A stretch of DNA of 64,000 bases from Acidobacteriota bacterium (GTDB taxonomy: Bacteria; Acidobacteriota; UBA6911): NCBI GenBank assembly GCA_012719455.1, contig JAAYAJ010000098.1, positions 1 to 64,000 of the forward strand, given 5' to 3'. The position numbers and the translations under genes were made by a program. Positions 60,482-64,000 of the stretch are shown in pieces; position 1 is the first letter of the stretch; each line of letters begins with the position of its first letter. The notes below the pieces were generated by a model that was given only the letters and a program-made list of their open reading frames with translations, had not been told where the DNA came from and made no database searches.

Positions 60482-60769
60482 TTACCGGACGGGGTTATCC
60501 CCGGCTCCCCTTTCTGGTCTGGCCTGCGGGACGGGGTCCACCCCCCCCGCGCAGAACGGATGGCAGCGCAACAATCTTCGGATCCCGAGCCAGCCCCCCC
60601 GGAGCAGTCCCAGCGCCCCAATCGCCTGCATCATGTAGACGGAGCAGGTCGGCTCGAAGCGGCAGGCGTGGGGGAGCAGGGGTGATATGAAACGCTTGTA
60701 AACCCGCAGCACGGCTATCACCCCGCCGCGGATGCCGCCCGCCCAGCCCCCGGGCACCGGCCGCGTCAC
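60482..60769 (-). CDS. yidD: Membrane protein insertion efficiency factor YidD
   Basis: A 95-residue YidD (family PF01809) with the diagnostic [20 protein letters not shown] followed by [12 protein letters not shown] and [15 protein letters not shown] at 60769 overlaps the rnpA stop as GTGA. Longer in-frame starts lie inside rnpA and have no support. Fifth from the rpmH end of the classic rpmH-rnpA-yidD-yidC-jag order. Confidence 0.92.
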   Translation of the reverse strand: MTRPVPGGWAGGIRGGVIAVLRVYKRFISPLLPHACRFEPTCSVYMMQAIGALGLLRGGWLGIRRLLRCHPFCAGGVDPVPQARPERGAGDNPVR

Positions 60770-61140
60770 GCCTTGTCCCGCCCCCCCTGCCGGGCGATCT
60801 TCCCCAGTGCGGCGAGAAACTCCTCGCGCAGGGTATCGTAATCCACCCCGGCGCAACCCGGTTTGGCATTGACGACGATATCTAGCTGGCTTGGAATTTT
60901 GTGGAAAGATCTCCGAAAGATCTCCCTGAACAAACGCTTGATGCGATTCCGGACAACGGCGCCCCCGACCTTCCTCGACGCGGTGATTCCCAGGCGCGGG
61001 TGCCCGAGGGTGTTATCGCGGCAGAAAAGCACGAACCTGCCGCTATGGATCTTCCGGCCCGTCTTGTAGAGCGCGCGGTAGTCCGAGCTGCGAACGATTC
61101 GGACGTGGTGCGGGAATGCCTCGCGTGTCGCCTTATCCAC
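60766..61140 (-). CDS. rnpA: Ribonuclease P protein component
   Basis: A 124-residue RNase P protein that assists 5' processing of tRNAs. The RNA-binding signature is [20 protein letters not shown], preceded by [20 protein letters not shown] start at 61140 overlaps the rpmH stop region (8 nt). Codon choice and length are normal. Confidence 0.94.
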   Translation of the reverse strand: MDKATREAFPHHVRIVRSSDYRALYKTGRKIHSGRFVLFCRDNTLGHPRLGITASRKVGGAVVRNRIKRLFREIFRRSFHKIPSQLDIVVNAKPGCAGVDYDTLREEFLAALGKIARQGGRDKA

Positions 61141-61273
61141 TCACTGTAAGCCTTTTGCGCCCCTTGGCGCGCCTGCGCTTCAGCACCAGCCTTCCCCCCC
61201 GGGTCGACATGCGTTCCCTGAAACCATGCGTCTTCTTCCGCTTTCTGTTATTGGGTTGGTATGTCCTTTTCAT
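61133..61273 (-). CDS. rpmH: 50S ribosomal protein L34
   Basis: A 46-residue protein, translated by hand: [20 protein letters not shown], then [20 protein letters not shown] and RLTVSG. This is L34, the usual first gene of the cluster. TGGAGAAAG lies upstream of the ATG at 61273. Its TAA lies inside the first codons of rnpA. Confidence 0.97.
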   Translation of the reverse strand: MKRTYQPNNRKRKKTHGFRERMSTRGGRLVLKRRRAKGRKRLTVSG

Positions 61274-61322
61274 GGCGCCACTTTCTCCAGATTACGGCAT
61301 CAGCCTGAGGCCAAAAGCTTAA

Positions 61323-61351
61323 ATCATAGAAACTGCGGAGGAAAAATGCAA
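61323..61351 (-). promoter_or_regulatory. rpmH operon promoter
   Basis: The minus strand reads TTGCAT (61351-61346), exactly 17 bp, then TATGAT (61328-61323). The start codon follows 49 nt later. This is the best sigma-70-type promoter in the window. Confidence 0.75.
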
Positions 61352-61382
61352 GGGCTACCATGCTCCCCCCACCGCCCCGTCC

Positions 61383-62183
61383 TCACTTTTCCAGTCGCCG
61401 CCCGACGGCCCACCAACCGTCCCCCCGGACGCGCAATTCGTCCAGGCTTTGCTGGATCCTGGCCTGGCAGTCCTCCAGCTCCCCGCCCCTCCCGCGCTCG
61501 ACCGGGATCGGGTCTCCAATCAGCAGCACGGCGCGGGAAAAGGGTTTCGGAACCTGGAAGCCGTCCCAGCTCGGGAGCGTCCACTTCCGCTCGACCGAAA
61601 TCCCGAAGGGGATGACGGGGTTCCCGCTCTTCCACCCCAGGTAAGCGGCCCCGGCCTTGGCCACGTAGCGGGGCCCGCGCGGGCCGTCGATGGCGAACCC
61701 GACGTCCCCCCCCCGCCCCAGGATCCGCAGCATCTCCCGGGCCGCGCCATGCCCCCCGGCCGAACTCGACCCACGCACCGCCGTGTAGCCGAGCCGGCGG
61801 ATCACCCGCGCGATATACTCCCCGTCTCGGTTTCGGCTCGTCATCACCGCGATCCCGCGCCCGCGGAAATACCAGGAGGCTAGAAACAGCCGCCCGTGCC
61901 AGAAAGCGAGGACCCAGCTCTTCCCGGCGCCGTGCACCGCCTCGAGCTTTTCCCAGCCGACGACGTCCCAACGGAGCGTCCGGCCGATGAGGCCGATTGT
62001 GCACCACCCGAGCCAGGAAACGACTTGCACCCTGATCCACTCGCCCGGCGCGGCCCCGCCCCGAGGCTTCGCCCCTCGGGGGGCGGTTCCGGAAAGATCC
62101 CCGCGTGGGCGTGGGCGCGGGCGGGCGGCTTCTTCCTGCACGGGTCGTCCCTTTCCGGCCCGGACGGGCCTTCCGTTGGCCAC
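61383..62183 (-). CDS. DUF374 lysophospholipid acyltransferase family protein
   Basis: A DUF374 (LPLAT superfamily) protein of about 266 residues. The acyltransferase blocks are visible: LAFWHGRLFLASWYFRGRGI with the His, MTSRNRDGEYIARVIRRLGY, and GGDVGFAIDGPRGPRYVAKA. Family members add acyl groups to lipid A-like or phospholipid substrates in the inner membrane, but the substrate here is unknown. The start is uncertain. GTG at 62183 has AAAGG upstream, and a TTG at 62225 is also possible. It follows the radical SAM gene by 47 nt on the same strand. Confidence 0.82.
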   Translation of the reverse strand: MANGRPVRAGKGRPVQEEAARPRPRPRGDLSGTAPRGAKPRGGAAPGEWIRVQVVSWLGWCTIGLIGRTLRWDVVGWEKLEAVHGAGKSWVLAFWHGRLFLASWYFRGRGIAVMTSRNRDGEYIARVIRRLGYTAVRGSSSAGGHGAAREMLRILGRGGDVGFAIDGPRGPRYVAKAGAAYLGWKSGNPVIPFGISVERKWTLPSWDGFQVPKPFSRAVLLIGDPIPVERGRGGELEDCQARIQQSLDELRVRGDGWWAVGRRLEK

Positions 62184-62230
62184 CAGCTTAAGCCTTTCGA
62201 CGGGGGATGTAACCCTTTTTTTCAACCCGC

Positions 62231-63940
62231 TCAGGCGATCATGGCCTCGCGCTGCACCGGGCACCGGGCAACGGCTTTCCGCTCGGGGTAGGTCACGCGG
62301 CGGGTCGGCGGCTGGCGCATGACCACGCCCTCCTTGCGGATCCTGCGGCTTTCCCGCAGGGCGAACACCCGCACGGCCATCGCCTTGAGCCGGTCGGTGA
62401 GCGACATCGGGCCGAAGGCCTCCCGGTACATGGCCATCACCTTGCGGCACTTCGCCTCCGCCCGGGCATTGGGAGCGTAGCGCATCATGGCACCGAGCGC
62501 GGGCCGGAACATAAGCGCCGTCTTCTTCACGCGCTCCAGCCGGAGGCGCATGAAGGGGTCGGGCGCCGGGGCTTGCCCCTGGACGTAGCGCATCGTTTCG
62601 GGATCCCAGGCGAGCCCCTTCTTCTCCCGATCCTCGATTTCGGCGCGCAGGGCCAGGTACCCCTTCACCGCCGTGTGCGCCATGGCGAGCACCCCGGGCC
62701 CCTGTTCCTCGTACTTGCGGACGAAGGCGTCCTTGAGGTAGCGAGCCGATTCGGGGAGGGTGAACTCCGGGTGATGGAACCAGATCTCGTCCTGCCCATG
62801 CTTCTTGGGCCAGGGGATGCCCGCCAGCAGTTTGCCCGCCGCCTCGTAGTCCCGGTACAGCTGCGTCCCCGGGGTGGGGCCGAGTCCCATGAACTGGGAG
62901 AAGTCCGATTCCAGGCTGAGGGCCCACTCGATGTCCTCGTGGATCGTCTTCTTGTCGTGGTGCTCGAGGAAGAGGATCGATGAGGCCAGCACGCTGATCC
63001 CGTGGTCCTGCAGCTCGGCGACCAGCCGGTGCAGGTCGACCCCCCGCGTCTTTTCAAACAGGTTGGCCTTGCTCTCGACCCCGATCCAGATGAAATTGAC
63101 CCCCAGCCGCAGCAGGAAGTCGATCCCGAGCACGGCGAGGGTCTCGGCGGAGGAGAAAATACTGAAACTGTAAGCTTTTCCGTTCCTCTCCATCTCCGCC
63201 AGAAGCTCGCGCGCGCGCGCCGGCTCCTTGCAGAAGTTCTCGTCTATCACGCCGAAGTCATCGACCCCCAGCACCTGCTCCGCTTTCCGGCAGGCTTCGA
63301 ACATCTCCTCGCCCGTGGCCAGGAAGGGGGTGTACTTGCGGTCGAACTTGTGCGAGGTGGAGCAGAAGCGGCAGGAATTCTGGCACCCGACCCCGGGGAT
63401 GAGGATTCCGGCCTTCCCGAGCAGCGGGGCCCCGTAGACGTAGCCGTTGACGGCCGACTCGACCACGGGGTGCACGATGGGGCGATCGGTCTCCTCCCCG
63501 AAGTAATGCCGCAGCCAAGCCACCCCTTCCCCGTGGCAGACCTCGTCGCAATCGACCAGTTCCCGGATGCCGGGGATCGCCGTGCCGTGCCCGCCGAGGA
63601 TGATCTTCGCCCGCGGGGCAGCCTTGCGGATATACTCGGCCATGCGCCGCGCCTTCAGCACGTTGGGGACAATGAAGGATATCCCGACGTGGCTGTAGCC
63701 GCCGGTGTCGATTTCGCGCGTGAACTCCTCCCAGGTGGGGAAGTCGAGCACCGTCACCGGGACATTCAAGTTTTCGGCCAGCAGGTAGAGGCCGAAGCTG
63801 GGGTTGGAAGAGCGGGGAGAGTGAATCCCCTGTTCCCTGGTCACCTGGTTGTTGAGCAGTTCCATGGTGCAGAGCGCTTCGCCGGTGTCATCCTGGACCC
63901 CGTAAGGCTTGTAAACCCCGCATAGCAGCAATCGCGTCAT
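62231..63940 (-). CDS. B12-binding domain radical SAM protein
   Basis: A 569-residue protein with an N-terminal cobalamin-binding Rossmann-like domain (about 1-150, including VGISFIVPNVLKARRMAEYI and IILGGHGTAIPG). The radical SAM core carries the CxxxCxxC cluster CQNSCRFC near residue 188, followed by a TIM-barrel section and a helical C-terminus of 150 residues. I do not see a signature naming its substrate. Relatives methylate or rearrange carbon skeletons, for example of hopanoids or tetrapyrroles. ATG at 63940 follows GGGAAGGG, and the residue before it is TTG. Confidence 0.85.
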   Translation of the reverse strand: MTRLLLCGVYKPYGVQDDTGEALCTMELLNNQVTREQGIHSPRSSNPSFGLYLLAENLNVPVTVLDFPTWEEFTREIDTGGYSHVGISFIVPNVLKARRMAEYIRKAAPRAKIILGGHGTAIPGIRELVDCDEVCHGEGVAWLRHYFGEETDRPIVHPVVESAVNGYVYGAPLLGKAGILIPGVGCQNSCRFCSTSHKFDRKYTPFLATGEEMFEACRKAEQVLGVDDFGVIDENFCKEPARARELLAEMERNGKAYSFSIFSSAETLAVLGIDFLLRLGVNFIWIGVESKANLFEKTRGVDLHRLVAELQDHGISVLASSILFLEHHDKKTIHEDIEWALSLESDFSQFMGLGPTPGTQLYRDYEAAGKLLAGIPWPKKHGQDEIWFHHPEFTLPESARYLKDAFVRKYEEQGPGVLAMAHTAVKGYLALRAEIEDREKKGLAWDPETMRYVQGQAPAPDPFMRLRLERVKKTALMFRPALGAMMRYAPNARAEAKCRKVMAMYREAFGPMSLTDRLKAMAVRVFALRESRRIRKEGVVMRQPPTRRVTYPERKAVARCPVQREAMIA

Positions 63941-64000
63941 CAATAATCCCTTCCCTGGATCGTCCTGGCGACTTTTTCAAACAGGCGAGGAAAACGGCGG

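Noticed and set aside
61130-61140. DnaA box-like TTATCCACT near rnpA
   Set aside because: A single 8/9 match inside the rpmH/rnpA coding overlap, with no cluster around it. It is not evidence for oriC.
61383-62927. 514-codon extension of the acyltransferase frame
   Set aside because: The first 230 codons lie in frame-shifted register inside the radical SAM gene and look like shadow sequence. The protein homology begins only after 62183.

Overview
The window is about 64 kb of GC-rich, densely coding chromosome from a Gram-negative (two-membrane) bacterium. A complete type II secretion operon, a carboxypeptidase-regulatory-domain/beta-barrel protein, an AsmA-like protein and a bactofilin next to parAB fit a member of Acidobacteriota or a related phylum best. 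This placement is inferred from gene content and composition, and there is no rRNA to confirm it. I see no tRNA, rRNA, CRISPR array, insertion sequence or prophage.

Layout. 1-6.9 kb: a truncated aspartase carrying an N-terminal cyclic-nucleotide-binding domain (minus strand), then a TPR lipoprotein, secA and guaB. 6.9-19.6 kb: a type II secretion operon in the order E-F-G-H-I-J-K-L-M-C-D with stop/start overlaps through much of it, followed by a MerR-HTH/TPR fusion protein and a decayed alcohol dehydrogenase remnant. 19.9-27.3 kb: metK, a secreted TPR protein, transketolase, rpiB, a YciI-like protein and an AsmA-like protein. 27.4-33.5 kb: ettA, a large double-HD protein resembling alarmone hydrolases that is translationally coupled to an HNH nuclease gene, and hom. 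33.6-38.6 kb: a minus-strand run of a histidine phosphatase, a LysR regulator, a PduO-type cobalamin adenosyltransferase, a DksA-like protein, a DUF2156 protein, a GNAT acetyltransferase and an ornithine-cyclodeaminase family enzyme. 38.8-46.6 kb: a small anchored protein, a beta-barrel protein, and a sigma-54-controlled sensor kinase/NtrC-type regulator pair with a TPR protein behind it. 46.6-52.6 kb: a putative metalloprotease, a STAS protein, enolase, an efflux ATPase and adaptor, and a bactofilin. 52.5-61.3 kb: the classic origin-proximal cluster parB-parA-[two parS]-rsmG-mnmG-mnmE-jag-yidC-yidD-rnpA-rpmH, read on the minus strand. 61.4-64 kb: a DUF374 acyltransferase and a B12-binding radical SAM protein.

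How it works together. The strongest regulatory signal is upstream of the sensor kinase: a canonical -24/-12 sigma-54 promoter with two identical-arm inverted repeats 22 bp apart, about 110-130 bp upstream. This is the architecture of an enhancer bound by an NtrC-type activator, and one is encoded directly after the kinase, so the pair is probably autoregulated. The secretion operon lacks a prepilin peptidase (gspO), which must lie elsewhere. The parABS-rsmG-mnmG-yidC-rpmH block implies that oriC is near, although dnaA itself is not in the window. The least conventional items are the cNMP-aspartase fusion, the double-HD/HNH pair, the MerR-TPR fusion, the PDZ-containing polytopic sensor kinase, the Arg/Gly-rich tail on GspJ, and the ADH pseudogene reduced to three collinear fragments.
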